Shown: positions 39,106 through 50,150 of the stretch, in pieces
How the letters are laid out: each line of letters opens with the position of its first letter
Numbering within the stretch: position 1 is the stretch's first letter
Assembly: GCA_038373885.1 (NCBI GenBank)
Contig: JAWZYV010000091.1
Coordinates: 868,001-932,000, forward strand
Length of the DNA: 64,000 bases
From: Cheiracanthium punctorium
Lineage: Eukaryota > Arthropoda > Arachnida > Araneae > Cheiracanthiidae
Direction: 5' to 3'
The notes under the pieces: generated by a model
What the model was told of the DNA's origin: nothing
Database searches by the model: none
What the model saw: the letters and a program-made list of their open reading frames with translations, nothing else
Translations under genes and position numbers: made by a program

Positions 39106-39340
39106 CCCTCCTACTCAGCTGGCTCTGCGAACTCAAACGCACGTAATCGCCATCAATCATACCAGCAAGGTTGAAAGCCTTGAAAGCTATTTGCTGAACA
39201 AGCTGTCACTCAAACTACGCAAAGAGGCTTTACCGCCAATTAACCCAGTCCTCAACTCGAGGGTGGGGATTACGAATCACATGACCTGGTGGTCGATGCA
39301 AAGCATGGAGATTTCCTATCTAGTCCTTAAAAGATCTATG
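35350..39340. mobile_element. 4-kb insertion splitting the BEL integrase, identity unknown
   Basis: ACACACACC occurs on both sides (35341-35349 and 39341-39349), and removing the interval rejoins the integrase between its IPPTAAW strand and its GWQRLI strand. The ends show only a short inverted ATAGA/TCTAT. Inside are long T runs (about 35762-35798 and 39077-39105), an AT-rich non-coding body and a doubled SINE (38023-38540). No transposase or polymerase was recognised. It could be one large element or several insertions. The duplication lies in a CA repeat, so slippage is an alternative for it. Confidence 0.55.
38023..38540 (-). mobile_element. tRNA-derived SINE, tandemly doubled
   Basis: Two units about 239 bp apart share GGATTTGTGTGCTT, GTCTTTCTAAGGGGTCCTAA and ACTCCGAAC. 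On the minus strand the right-hand unit starts with an A-box-like TGGCACAGTATTT, and GGTCCCGGGTTCGGGTCCC follows as a B box. That is the layout of a tRNA-derived polymerase III promoter. The left unit lacks this head. The body matches the copies at 46135, 29839 and 14990. Confidence 0.7.
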
Positions 39341-39690
39341 ACACACACCAGGCAGCAGTAGGGGGAATGAATTTCCACTTGATTGGATAAGCCTCATCTT
39401 CCGATATTTTCTTCTAGTCCATCCGTTTAAGTGCATTGTCTGTCCCTCTAAAGTTGGTGGCATTGTCGGTATACACCGTGGACGGACGGCCTCTTCTTGC
39501 AATGAATCTCCTTAACGCTTGTAGGAAAGACTCTGTGTTGAGTAATGTGAGGGGCTCTAAGTGAATTGCTCTGTACACTGCACAGGTGAATAACACGATC
39601 CAGGCTTTTCCTTTTGGCTTTAGGAGTAGAGGACCACAGAGATCAATCCCTGTTACTTCATAGTCTGCAGATTCTCTGTCAAAAATAAAT
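39341..39690 (-). pseudogene. BEL/Pao retrotransposon pol fragment: integrase core
   Basis: On the minus strand YEVTGIDLCGPLLLK (about 39660-39620), VLFTCAVYRAIHLEPL, RRGRPSTVYTDNATNFRG and, after a one-base frame change near 39415, WKFIPPTAAW are the successive strands of a BEL/Pao integrase core. The first two catalytic Asp residues (in GIDLCGP and TDNATNF) are present. The upstream side stops near 39690, where sequence of the Tc1-like element begins. The downstream side stops at the 35350-39340 insertion. Confidence 0.9.
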
Positions 39691-40860
39691 TTGACCTTTT
39701 TTAATATTGGAAACATCAGGCCTTAATTGGATAACTCAGGTATTGGAAACTCAGGTCAATATTGGAAACATTATATACAGGGAAATAATCATGTCTAGCA
39801 ATCTAATCAATTTTAACTTACTCAAAAACCAAGTATTTGACGCAGCCTAATTTAATCCTCTATACTTGAAATTAATCCAAAAGTAATTTTAAAGTGTAAA
39901 TTGAGTGTGTAATTGTAAAGTGAACCCCATACTCAAACATTCAACAAACATTCAAAATCACGTTTTTTTGTCTAAATTTTCATCTGACTATAAATTAAAA
40001 TACCGCCAAAAGTCTTATAAGAATATTGCACATTGCAGACGGTAATATTAAATGAAGAATGTGAAATAACAAACACAATGATAATATTGGGTCGACAAAA
40101 ACGTTATTGCGTTTTTTACATGAAATTCAAACAAATAAATTTTCAATCATGAAACCATTCTTCAAGTTCGACCGTAGCTGAGTAACATTCATGATTGTAG
40201 TCAGAAGAGCAGAGAACTGCCTCTCACTCCTGGCAACATTTCACCTTTCTAAGAGAACCTTCAAGAAAAATACACAATAACAATTTCAAAATTAGAAAGA
40301 TTTTCAAAATCGTGAGCAATTGTTTTGCATTTTTCCTTTAAATCATGTGTACGAACCAAGGAAGTTAAGGACTCACGGGTCATTTGAACCACTGACTAAA
40401 TATTCTACACCTGATCTGATATTCTTAGTACAAAAAACTTAGACTAGAAACAGTATTTTCCGTGAAAATAATATTTATTTCTTTTAACTCTCACAAGCGA
40501 AATTAATGAAAGGCGAAAAGTTCGGAACCTACAAATAGCGTTTCTCAATTTGCAGAAAGTCCTTTAAAATCGCGCAAAAAAATAAGTCGCAATATCTCCG
40601 GAAATTATCGTAGGAAATTGGTGAAAATTTATAATTTGGGTAATTTGAATGTTTTCTTTCGCTTAATAAAGTCAAAGTAGTATGTTGCCATTGAAAAAAA
40701 CGATGTTGATGCAGAATTAACTATGAAGACGGCCCCTTATGCAAATTAAAATACTAGAAAATTAAAGTATACGTTATTTGCAAACGAAGGCTATATCTAA
40801 CTTTGCAGTCCGACGAATAATGGCCAAATAAAGAGCAAGTGGGCCTTTTTTCCGCAGCTG
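39691..40860. mobile_element. Truncated Tc1/mariner-like non-autonomous element, copy 2
   Basis: From about 39950 to 40860 it matches 62246-63173 nearly base for base, including TAAATTAAAATACCGCCAAA and the right end GCCTTTTTTCCGCAGCTG, followed by TA. A short block at 39697-39722 also matches 62188-62213. The 116-bp duplicate and its flanks (about 39723-39945) are inserted between. The left end is missing and the sequence joins the BEL integrase directly. Confidence 0.75.
39768..39883 (+). repeat. 116-bp perfect duplicate, copy 2
   Basis: Identical to 27735-27850. Here it interrupts the homology between the two Tc1-like copies, so it arrived after that element. Confidence 0.9.
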
Positions 40861-40862
40861 TA

Positions 40863-41207
40863 CATTAAAGCAAAATTTCACCTAAAGAAAGGTAATTAGT
40901 TTTAGTTTGGTCTAATTTTTTAAAAAGCTTATTTTACTTATGCAAAATGCATAATAAAACAAAATGTTACCCTTTAAGATTTTTATTTTATTTTATTTAT
41001 TTATTTTTGAGGGGGAGGGGCTGCAGCACTGTTTGAATATGTAATGTAAAATACTACCTGAATCAAAAGATATTTAAATATGGCTCGACTTGTTAAATTG
41101 ATGATCATTAGTGGATTCAGAAATGCTTGAAGGAGGGAGAGATAAGTATCACAAAGAATTTTTACATTCTTGGGTCATCCCGCCCGATTCATTTTAAATC
41201 TTGGATC
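40863..41207. other. Unannotated AT-rich sequence
   Basis: No gene and no paired repeat was seen. Confidence 0.5.
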
Positions 41208-41447
41208 CAGGTTTATTCAGTCTGCTCTCATCATTGAAAAGATGCAATGGAGAAGGCTTTCCTTCTGTGACCAGTGCTGCTTCCCAGCATGAGCCTTTGA
41301 ATGCTGTCAACGATTTCGCAATTGCTGGGTCTGGGTTCCGGCGGAGCATTCAATGACCCATACCGGGAAGCAACACTGGTCACAGAAAGAGAGCTTTCTC
41401 CATTGCATCTTTTCAGTGATGAGAGCAGACAGAATAAACTGGGCCCA
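41208..41447. mobile_element. Hairpin (foldback) MITE with arms of about 100 bp
   Basis: AAAAGATGCAATGGAGAA near 41240 is mirrored by TTCTCCATTGCATCTTTT near 41395-41412, inside arms that start CCAGGTTTATTC and end GAATAAACTGGG. CTTCTGTGACCAGTG and GAATGCT are also mirrored. The loop is roughly 40 bp. The arms differ at several positions. A transcript of either strand would form a long stem. No clear target duplication was seen. Confidence 0.85.
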
Positions 41448-42175
41448 AAAGTGACTTAAACTCCACAAATTTTTAAATGTGCTCAAGGGAAGAGAGATCG
41501 CCCTCCCTTGGATCCGATACTTCGGATTTCAATTAATCTATAATACGAATAAAGTAGATCGTATTTATGTATTTTAGAAAATAATTAACATTTGAACGCC
41601 AATTCATGTTACTTTTCTGTTAGGTTGGTAAAGCACTTCAAATTTTGAGACCGTCCCCCCCATGCAAGAATGCCTATACTAGTGTTTCTATGAGGGGGAT
41701 GCTCTTATCAGGCTGTAAAATACTATAGAATGTCCTAGTACTAAAACAATACAAACTTCAGTATAGAACAACAAAAAAAAAAAATTAACTTTAGAATCCC
41801 CTAAGGAAGAAGCACGATCTACCTTTCTATATGAACACTCATTTGCGTACCAGGCAACTTCGATTAGAAACAAATATAAAATGTATCGCTCTTTGTAGCC
41901 CTTTTGGGTCCATATCCATTCCCAGATTCGTATTTGTCACTCCCGAATCCCCTCCGCGCCAAGCCGTCTGTATAGTGGATAGTGTACTGAACATTTTTGT
42001 ATTATTTTAATACTAAAGAGCAGGAAAACCCAAGATGAACCCCTCCCACCAACAAATGCAACAGTACTCCTCTCTGCAACATCTCAGGATCTCAGATAGA
42101 CACCCATGAATGGGAAGGAAACTGAAAACGAAAAATGGCCATCCATATCATCACCATAGTATGGTATCACATATC
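41448..42175. other. Unannotated
   Basis: Mixed-composition intergenic sequence with no gene or repeat boundary recognised. Confidence 0.5.
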
Positions 42176-42183
42176 AGTAAATC

Positions 42184-42945
42184 CAGGGCCCGATTAGCCT
42201 CTGAAGTGAGGGGAAGCTCAGTCTCATTTCGGGCCCCTCATCCCCTTTTTGTTTGGGAAAAGTAAAGTTTTAATGATTTTTTTTCATAAAAATATTTTAT
42301 TCATAAAAAAGAAATTTCATTGATTTAATTAGTTCTAATCATTCCCTTTGATAAATTCATTAATTTGACATTTTCCTTTGAAAAAAATATTTTATTCATT
42401 AATCTTCATAATAGTTGTTCCTTGTAACAAGATTTTACAGTATTTTTGAAATTACTTTAAACATAAACAAATAACTAAAAACTTTACCTCAATGCAACAA
42501 TAAACTTTATTAATTTAGTCCTATTTCTCATTAGACATGGCTTTCTTTCAGGAAATCTTTGTTTGTTTTGATGACATCATAAAAATCACAACACAGAAGT
42601 TGAGAATTAATTTTGACATTTAGAAGATGTTTAATATTACATATTAAAACTCTTCCCCTTTCTGCCGGCCAAATAATCCCCATAATCGAAAAAAACTGTC
42701 AACTGCAGCAGATGTCCCAGGCAAAGACATTGCAAACAACCAATTTAGAAATTTTGCGACATGAAGTATCAAGACTTCTGAAAAGCACCACTTCTCTTCA
42801 TTAAAAATGTTTACAATAACTTAAAAAGATCATTTAAAAACAAAAGTTTGAATTTTTATCACAGTTTTTCAGTCATTTTCGGGCCCCCCTTCAAATTCTG
42901 AGGGGAAGCTCAAGCTTCCCGAGCCTTTTCAGTAATCAGGCCTTG
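42184..42945. mobile_element. Non-autonomous hAT element with CAGGGCCCGATTA ends and perfect 8-bp TSD
   Basis: The left end is CAGGGCCCGATTAGCC and the right end TAATCAGGCCTTG. AGGGGAAGCTCA occurs near both ends (about 42214 and 42901) in the same direction, and TTCGGGCCCC likewise at 42227 and 42878. AGTAAATC lies on both sides (42176-42183 and 42946-42953). The interior is AT-rich and not clearly coding. It belongs to the same terminal-motif family as 28831-29024. Confidence 0.88.
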
Positions 42946-42953
42946 AGTAAATC

Positions 42954-44310
42954 TGATCTTGAAGATAGCACTGAAAGACTTGTAAGATGAAACCTAACGA
43001 TAAAACTCTAAATTTGCCAAAACACTGTAGCGGGGCCTTTTAGCGGAGAAAGCCCTTTCCTAGGTGTCTGCAATATAAACTTAAACAAAAAAAATTTTTT
43101 TTCGAAAAATGTTAATTTTTCGCTAAATTCCTTTTCAGTCGTCTCAGCGCCCCCTTTCCTTTGTAGCCTTTGTGCGGTGCACAACCTGCACACCCACTAG
43201 CGACAGGCCTGATTGTTGCTACTAAAATTGTTAAATTAAAGCTAAATTCAAGGCACCAGGCAGACGAAAATCACGCAGACGATAATGAGGCAGACGAAAT
43301 TATTTTAAATGAACTGAAATCGCAAAAATTGTGACTCTATTTTGAATATGACACATGCGACAGATTTCAACTTAATAGAACAATTTCCTGAAGTAAAAAA
43401 TGACTCCACTGAACTTTCCAAACGCTTGATTTTAACACAGTGTATCAATAACTTTGATTCAACTGGAATTTGTGCAGACGCTAGCGCACTTCAAATAATT
43501 TACGTCTATAGACCACAATGTGTGTATAATCTTTTTTTTTTCTTTGTAGATTTGTAAATAATCTGTAAGCCTTACACACGCCCAAATGTATACAGGTTGT
43601 GTGATAGTGACCTATAATACGCATACCCGATTTTTACTCAATCGAATGCTCCATTTAGACGATAGCTCACTTCCAAGAATTTACGTCCACAGGCCGCCGT
43701 AATGTGAAAAAAAAATTAAGTCCTATACTAACTGAAATCAGCACAGTTCATGCGAGGGTGATTCAAAACATCGTCGAATCGAAACAAAGTCGATTATTTT
43801 CATTATTGCAATAGTTTCCTTGTATGATATGTGTTCGAAAGTAAAAAAGACTAAAAAAATTAATAATTTATTTGAAATTGAATCACTAACACAAGCTGTG
43901 ATGTTAACCGTTAAAGATTTTACGATTATCTGCACGACAAATAATTATATTTATAATAAAATGTTTGTGTTTTACAAATGAGTGCATCCAATTCAATACA
44001 CAAGGGGATCTAACGCATTACATTCGGAGAACACCGCCCTAAACGAAAGAAAGATTAGATTAAAAAATATCTAAGCGACAGCCAACACTGACATCGCAAC
44101 TCAGCGCGTTTCCGCTCTAGGCCACGGCGACTGGGTTTGGATTGGATGAAAAATGTATTTAATCTGCAAGAGCTCATTTTCGAATGTTCCAAGCGTGATT
44201 TCCGGAGAACGCCTGGAAGTTGCGTCCTAAAATTTGCATCGGTGATTGTATGACTTGTGAACTATATTTGCACCAAATTTCATTTAAATCGGTGATTCCA
44301 AGGTTGCGCC
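42954..44310. other. Unannotated, with a third copy of the ACTTTCC repeat
   Basis: CAGACGA words recur near 43261-43300. At 43795-43850 TTCATTATTGCAATAGTTTC followed by CTTG and GTGTTCGAAAGTAAAA is a diverged copy of the 5985-6045 repeat. A CACACCCACTAGCGACAGGC phrase near 43190 looks like a transposon end without a partner. No gene was seen. Confidence 0.45.
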
Positions 44311-45809
44311 CTCTCCTTGTCAGTAACAGAGTTGGGCAGTATCGCAAATACATGTACTTGAAATACTGTTTTCAAAGTACTTTTGTATTTTGTACTTTCA
44401 CAAGAAAAAGCAAAGTATTTTGAAAATGTATTTGTATTTTCAAAATACTGAAAATAACATTTTTCATTTGAAGTTAAATTTATTTTAACCAAAATTAGCT
44501 TGGTTTGGGAAAATCAAACAAAAATAATAGAACTGCTGTCATTATTTTTTTCCCAGTTCATAACATAAACAATTCTGTTGCATCTGCACTATTTTAGTGT
44601 TATATATGGTTACTAAAGAGGTGTTAGGATTTTTTGCGGCGCTTAGGTTATATTAAACGGAAAGGAGGGGGTATCTCACACGCCTATTTAGATAAGTTTA
44701 ATGATATTTGGTCTAGGAGGCTTTCTATATTGCTGATAACTGATTCACAAATGTGAATGAAGCTGAAAAGGGAAAAAACATGTTTCAGTAATATTCATTG
44801 GATTTCTGAAAAAGAATTTATAAGTAATTCCAAATGCATTACCAAGTTACAGAAAAATAAGCCAGCCAGCATTTCTGAAGATATATTACGAGATGGATCA
44901 AGCTTCCAGTTTAGATGAGTTAGCGGAGTCGGGCAATTCTCAGTGGAAAAAGCTTTCAAATTTTATTTGTAGATGCAAATGAGAAAGTTAAGGCGCCATG
45001 CCAGCTTTACCAACCCAAAAAATCTATTATAAGTGAAAGATTCAAAACTACTACAAATTTTAAAACTCACTTAAAGGTAAAACTTCAATGTTATCATATA
45101 ATTGATTAAGCTGAGTTCTTTTGTTCAGATGTTTAAATGAATTCAATAAGTCATCAATATTAATATACAAGCTTTTCACCGCATTTCTTTTTTTCCAGTG
45201 AGGAAAACTTTTTTAATTGAATGCTCGGCAAGTCATACATACTTCTCTTTCCATCAAAGCATGTTTGTCCTAAATTAAAAAAAAAAGTATGAGAGAAAAA
45301 GAGTATACCTATATTTATTTTATTATTATTATTATTGTCTTCTTTGGTCTTGCTAAATAAACCTTAAGTTTCTTTTACTAATTTTAATTATTCATCATTT
45401 ATTCCTCTTTTACTCATCAGATATTTAGAATCATGGATGGATCGTATTCGAGTTCTCCGAAATTTAAACCTCACCATTGATGTCTGTATTAAAAAATATT
45501 AGGTATGGGTTTGAATTCGCTTTAAGAGCTTGAACCCTAAATTTATGCTTCTTAACATAATTCAAGGTTTTATTTTATTAGCTTGGATGAAATAGAAGAA
45601 GCATTTTAGTAAACTTTTCAATTTTTAATATTGTCCTTATCAAATTATAAGTAATTTCAGAGTGATACGAGAGAAGTTGACCATAAAACTACTATGAATG
45701 ATGATGATGATTGGTTTGAATTTAATGACTCCCCGAACCATATACCACAAATTCTCGAAATGCGGTTGAACTTGAACTGCTGCAGTTTCTTTCCGAAAAA
45801 TCAACAGAT

Positions 45810-46007
45810 TTGAAAGTTCTAAATTCATATAAGACAGTAAAAGAACTTTTCATGAAATTTAACACAAGTTTGCCGACTAGTGCTTCTGTCGAAAGACCTT
45901 TTTGCTTTACAGGTATTATAAATGCTCCAAAAAGAAATTTACTAAGCGATAATCAGTTCGAAAAACTAGTTTTTTTTAAAGCAAATTATTCTCTTTCTAA
46001 ATCGTAG
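45810..46007 (+). pseudogene. hAT transposase C-terminal dimerisation domain remnant
   Basis: The plus frame reads LPTSASVERPFCFTGIINAP, then KRNLLSDNQFEKLVFFKAN. This is the hATC signature (SS-x-x-ERxFS, then R-x-x-LS and the closing LVxLKxN). The usual Phe-Ser after VER is altered. Upstream traces of the same gene (for example near 44875-44995) are broken by stops. It belongs to a different hAT branch from the one at 31922-34563. Confidence 0.8.
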
Positions 46008-46134
46008 TGCTTAGAATAATTATGCCATCTTTTAAAAATCCTTTCCAAAATTTCTTTGTTAATTTACATATTGTTAAGTAAATTAATACAATGACACACT
46101 TTTCTTTTGTATAGTAATATATGAATGCATCTCG

Positions 46135-46372
46135 TGTTTGCGTGATTATGGCAACGCTATACTAGGGCAATCTGCCAAGGATGGGGGAGGGGTGCCTAGG
46201 TAGGAGGACTTTCTTAGGGGTTCTAACGCGTATTCACGTTACATCTGGAAAAAAACCTACCAAAAATCCAGACTGTTAGATCGAGTGCTGCCCCGAGCCC
46301 GGAACCTTCACACTTCGGCCGTCTACCATTTTCAGTGACATAACCTCTGTGCCATGGCAAGGCTATGAATGT
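46135..46372 (-). mobile_element. tRNA-derived SINE (clearest copy), nested in the hAT
   Basis: Read on the minus strand, GCCATGGCACAGAGGTTATG forms an A-box-like head, and GGTTCCGGGCTCGGG follows as the B box. The body then contains TAACGTGAATACGCGTTAGA, CTTTCTTAGG in the opposite sense, and CATCCTTGGCAGATTGCCC. Related fragments occur at 2285, 14990, 29839 and 38023. No clear target duplication could be fixed. Confidence 0.7.
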
Positions 46373-46807
46373 ATCTTAAAAAAGAAATCTAATTCAACTC
46401 ATCTTCGTTTAGAAATATATTTAATTTTACATTTCAATTCCATTCATTATCACTAAAAATAACGTTCAATAAATACTTGTCACACATTTTTGCTTTCATG
46501 CCTTTTAAGGTGCAATTTATTCCAGGAAAAATTCATGTATATATAAAAAAAAGTTACTATTACATTTGTTTGTTCATCTTAAAATACACTGGAATAAAAT
46601 AAACTAGAAGTTTCTTAGAAAATTTTACCTAATTGAAGTTTAAGACTATTTTGTATTTTGTGTGTATTTTGAAAATACATGTATTTTGTATTTTTTCAAT
46701 TTAGAAAGTATTTTGTATTTTGTAATTTTTTGTGTTTGAATAAATGTAATTCGTATTTTGTATCGAAAATACATTTTTTATGTACTTTGCCCAACTCTGG
46801 TCAGTAA

Positions 46808-47673
46808 CTATCTAAGTCACAGATCCTACCGAGTCAAGGTTGACTCCCGCACTTATCTGACGCTTGCTCAATTAGCAGTGGTGTCCCGCAGGGGTCGATT
46901 CTTGGGCCTCTACCATGTTTAACTTGTTCATTAATGACATTCCCAGTGCCCCGCATACAAATCTTGCCCTCTTTGCGGACGCCACGGCCATTATTGGTCA
47001 TGCCACCAACAAGAAACTATTGCACAAATGCACGCAACTCCATATTAATGAAATAGAAAGCTGGATGAAATGCTGGCACCTGCAAATTAATCCGTCTAAA
47101 TTCCAGGCTATTTCGTTTACCAGAAAGCTGCCTCCTTCGAGACACTTAGTCTCAAACCAGCCTACTGAGTGGTCCTCCTCTACCAAATACCTCGGCGTAC
47201 ATCTTGACAGGAACCTCACTTGGAAACAGCACGTTAAATACACTCGTCAACAGATCACCAGGGCATTCGCCAATATCTCCAAGCTGATATTCACTACCAG
47301 AGTCAACGCTTCCAACAAAAACCCTCTTGTACAAGATGTACGTCAGGCTCATCGCGACCTACGCTGCCCCTGTCTGGGCTGGGCCAGTGCCGCGAGGACG
47401 CATATCTCTTCTCTTGAAGCAAAACAAAGTACTATCTTTCGCACTATTAGGCATGGGTCCCCGCTCATTGCGAACCAACTAGTAAGACGCGATCTTAACA
47501 TTAACACAGTACGCGAGGAAATACTCAAACAGGTGCAACGTTTTTACGACACCCTCGACACACTTCCTAACCCCATCTGGGCAAAAATAACTTATTATGA
47601 CTACCAGGGACTCTACCACCATAGTATCGGAAAGCTTTCGCTAGCGAATATATCGAGCCTTCTCTTCTCATGA
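46808..47673 (+). pseudogene. Jockey-type non-LTR retrotransposon: reverse transcriptase C-terminal half, 5'-truncated
   Basis: The readable part starts with YLSHRSYRVKVDSR, then after two frame changes SSGVPQGSILGPL, and from 46915 an open frame of 252 codons with LFINDIPSAPHTNLALFAD. The catalytic box reads FADATAII where active enzymes have FADDT, so the second Asp is lost. The thumb (STKYLGVHLDRNLTWKQHV) and part of the C-terminal region follow. The 5' edge lies just before 44319, where the later hAT insertion split it. It is closely related to the element at 57285-63418 (shared FNLxINDIPxxP and TAII). Confidence 0.9.
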
Positions 47674-49080
47674 CGTCACAATCCGAGAAATATCCGATAT
47701 GCCCTACTACGATCCTATCGTGATTGTTTCACTGTCGTATCGACTATCGGAAATAATGCTGTTTTTTCCCGACACGTTGGATGAAGGCGAAAACTCGCAT
47801 TCCGGTATCGGGTAGTATGAGATGGATGGGTTTTTATTGTGTGGATCGTGGAGTGTCAAGTACTTCCACAAAAGGACTCCTCTCCCTAGCACGGTGGGTC
47901 TGTCAAAAACGGGCTTCCACTCGTGATGGATGTCTCCGGAGTCTTCGGAAATTCTGAAGACAACGCCTTCGTTTAAGAAAAAGGGGGGAAAGTCTAGTGT
48001 TTTGATTGCACAAATATACTCGCTGTGAGTGTCGGATATACCTCTAGCAAGCACAAATATACTCGCTTGTTTTATTCGACACTCATCGTGGTAGCACCAA
48101 AAGGAGAATTGCGGCTATTTATCCGAAGTATCTGACTATCCGAGAGCGAGAAATAACCGTCACTGATATTCTACGACACCATGGTGGTAGAGTCCCAGGA
48201 ACCAGGTTAATATCAGGCGCCCCAAAGCTGCTCTGCACACTCTTGAACATCAAACATCTTAATTCTCTCTGGATGCTCTGGCATCAAGGCTCCAACCGAG
48301 CAACCTGGTCGTTGAAATCCGCGTTCGCGGAAGGAGGCCAGGTCAGTCGTCCACTGTTCTTCTCGTCCTGACTTTTGAGTCTTTTTTGTTCTTCTCTACA
48401 TCTTTGCTACCTTTGACTACTCGACTCCCGATCCCGATCCCGTTCCGAAATTTCTCCCCTGCCATCACATGGAGATTTTCTAACACAAGGTTATTAAATC
48501 TACACACTGAACTACACACTGGCGATAAATGCATTTAAGCACAGGTGCCCCGAAAAAAACCCTCTTCGGTTCGCCTCTCTGTCTACCATTACAGTTAGGA
48601 GTATCTTGGTAAAGTATATAATTAGAAATAAATGTTATAGTTTTTGTTATCTCGAAAAATCGTCTCTTGTATGAGGAGAGTGTCGAAATTTTGATATGCG
48701 TGCAGGATAGTGTCTGAGATCGGTAATGCGAAGATCGATACCATTCGCATTCCAGCAAAAAAGTGCCGAATCATAGCCATCATTTTCGCTTTGGTGACAG
48801 TGTAATGGGATTAACTCAATATTTCAAATGTTTTTTCTATCTAGGTTGTGATGCCATGTAGGATTGTTTTTAATTGTTAAAAAAGTAAATAGGTTGAAAG
48901 TCCAATTAAGTTGCTGAGCTCACATGGGATTTTTTAAAAAAGTATGTAGCTATTCCTCTTTAGGTATTGAGTCGCTAGAGAATTTTCTCTTTTGTATAAG
49001 GTTATGAGTTCCTTTTTACAGAATACCGCTTTTACAGGAAATAATAATACATAAAAAGTATCTTAAGTTTCAAAATCCCT
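47674..49080. other. Unannotated, GC-richer than neighbours
   Basis: After the non-LTR stop the sequence contains a duplicated GCACAAATATACTCGCT (48009 and 48053) with GACACTCA words nearby, a TGACGTCA at 47671 and TATCCGA-like words. The minus frame 48054-47707 is open for 115 codons but matches nothing recognised. No function is proposed. Confidence 0.4.
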
Positions 49081-49086
49081 CGACAA

Positions 49087-49198
<112 letters not shown>

Positions 49199-49374
49199 AA
49201 AAAAATCTCTGTAATTTAAAATGTTTTTAACTTTTTCAGGGAAAAATATGTCAATAAAAACATTAAATATAATAAATTCATGCGTCATAAGTATACTATT
49301 GGGTAAAATCAATGACACAAAAAAGTAGTAACTTCATATTTTATCCATTTCTGGACATATCCAGCTACGGTGTG

Positions 49375-49470
49375 CTGAAAAAACGCGAACGATAAAAACG
49401 CCCACGAAAAAAACGCGAACGCAAAACAGTCCAAACGGAAAAAACGCGAACGGTAAAAACGCCCATATGA
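49375..49470. repeat. Short tandem motif AAAACGCGAACG / AAAAACGCCCA
   Basis: AACGCGAACG occurs three times (about 49383, 49412 and 49446), alternating with AAAAACGCCCA. The CpG-rich array stands out in AT-rich sequence. Confidence 0.8.
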
Positions 49471-50150
49471 TTAATTTTTTCTAAATATTGAACATAAACA
49501 TTCTTTGTTTTGTAATATACATGAGAAAGGTTGTTGGATCTTATGTCCTAATTTCTTTTGCTTTGGAGTAAAGGGGCAAACTTTCAGTTCAGTACGTCTG
49601 GGAGTGGTAAACCCTTTAGCTTTTGTTATTAGGTTTTCCTAAGCATATGTCATAATGAATCATAGCAAAAGCGTCGGGAGGGGGCACAAGGGGTCACGTG
49701 CCCCTCCCACCGTGCCTCCCTCAACCTCATCTCAAAAAATTTGTTAAACATTTGTTTGAAAATTTGAAAAAACATGTTCGCTTTCTGCTCTTATATTCGA
49801 TATGTGCCCTCCCTCAAATTTTTCCTGTCACCCCCTCAAAATTTCAGTAGGTCAGGGAGCAGTGATAAGCCTTCCTCAGGAAGCTATTGTTATTAGGTTA
49901 TCCTAAGCGTATAATATATATGAACCACAGGCTTTGCGTTAGGGGAGACCAGGGGGGCACGTACACCCCTTTGCCCTCCCCCCAATTTCCTCTCAAAATC
50001 TTTTAAACAAACCTTTGTTTTAAAATTTAAAAGAAACTTTTATTTTCTGCCCTTAAATTAGATATCTCCTCAAATCTTTCCTGTGCCCCTCCAAATTTCA
50101 GTTGGTCTGGAAACAATGATAAGCCTTCCTTAGGAAGCTATTGTTACTAG

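Larger units (their letters stand above)
44327..46799 (+). mobile_element. hAT transposon with CAGAGTTGGGCA ends and perfect 8-bp TSD GTCAGTAA
   Basis: The ends are CAGAGTTGGGCAGTA and GCCCAACTCTG. Both subterminal regions are packed with GTATTTTGTA and AAAATAC words. GTCAGTAA lies on both sides (44319-44326 and 46800-46807). It is inserted in a non-LTR retrotransposon reverse transcriptase, whose reading continues across the empty site. It holds a remnant of the transposase C-terminus and a later SINE. Confidence 0.93.

Noticed and set aside
38996..39361. 121-codon plus-strand frame.
   Set aside because: It begins in a poly(T) tract and runs antisense into the BEL integrase; it has no recognisable domain.
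47707..48054. 115-codon minus-strand frame as a novel gene.
   Set aside because: It lies directly after a retrotransposon fragment, shows a local duplication, and has no start context, splice sites or recognised domain.
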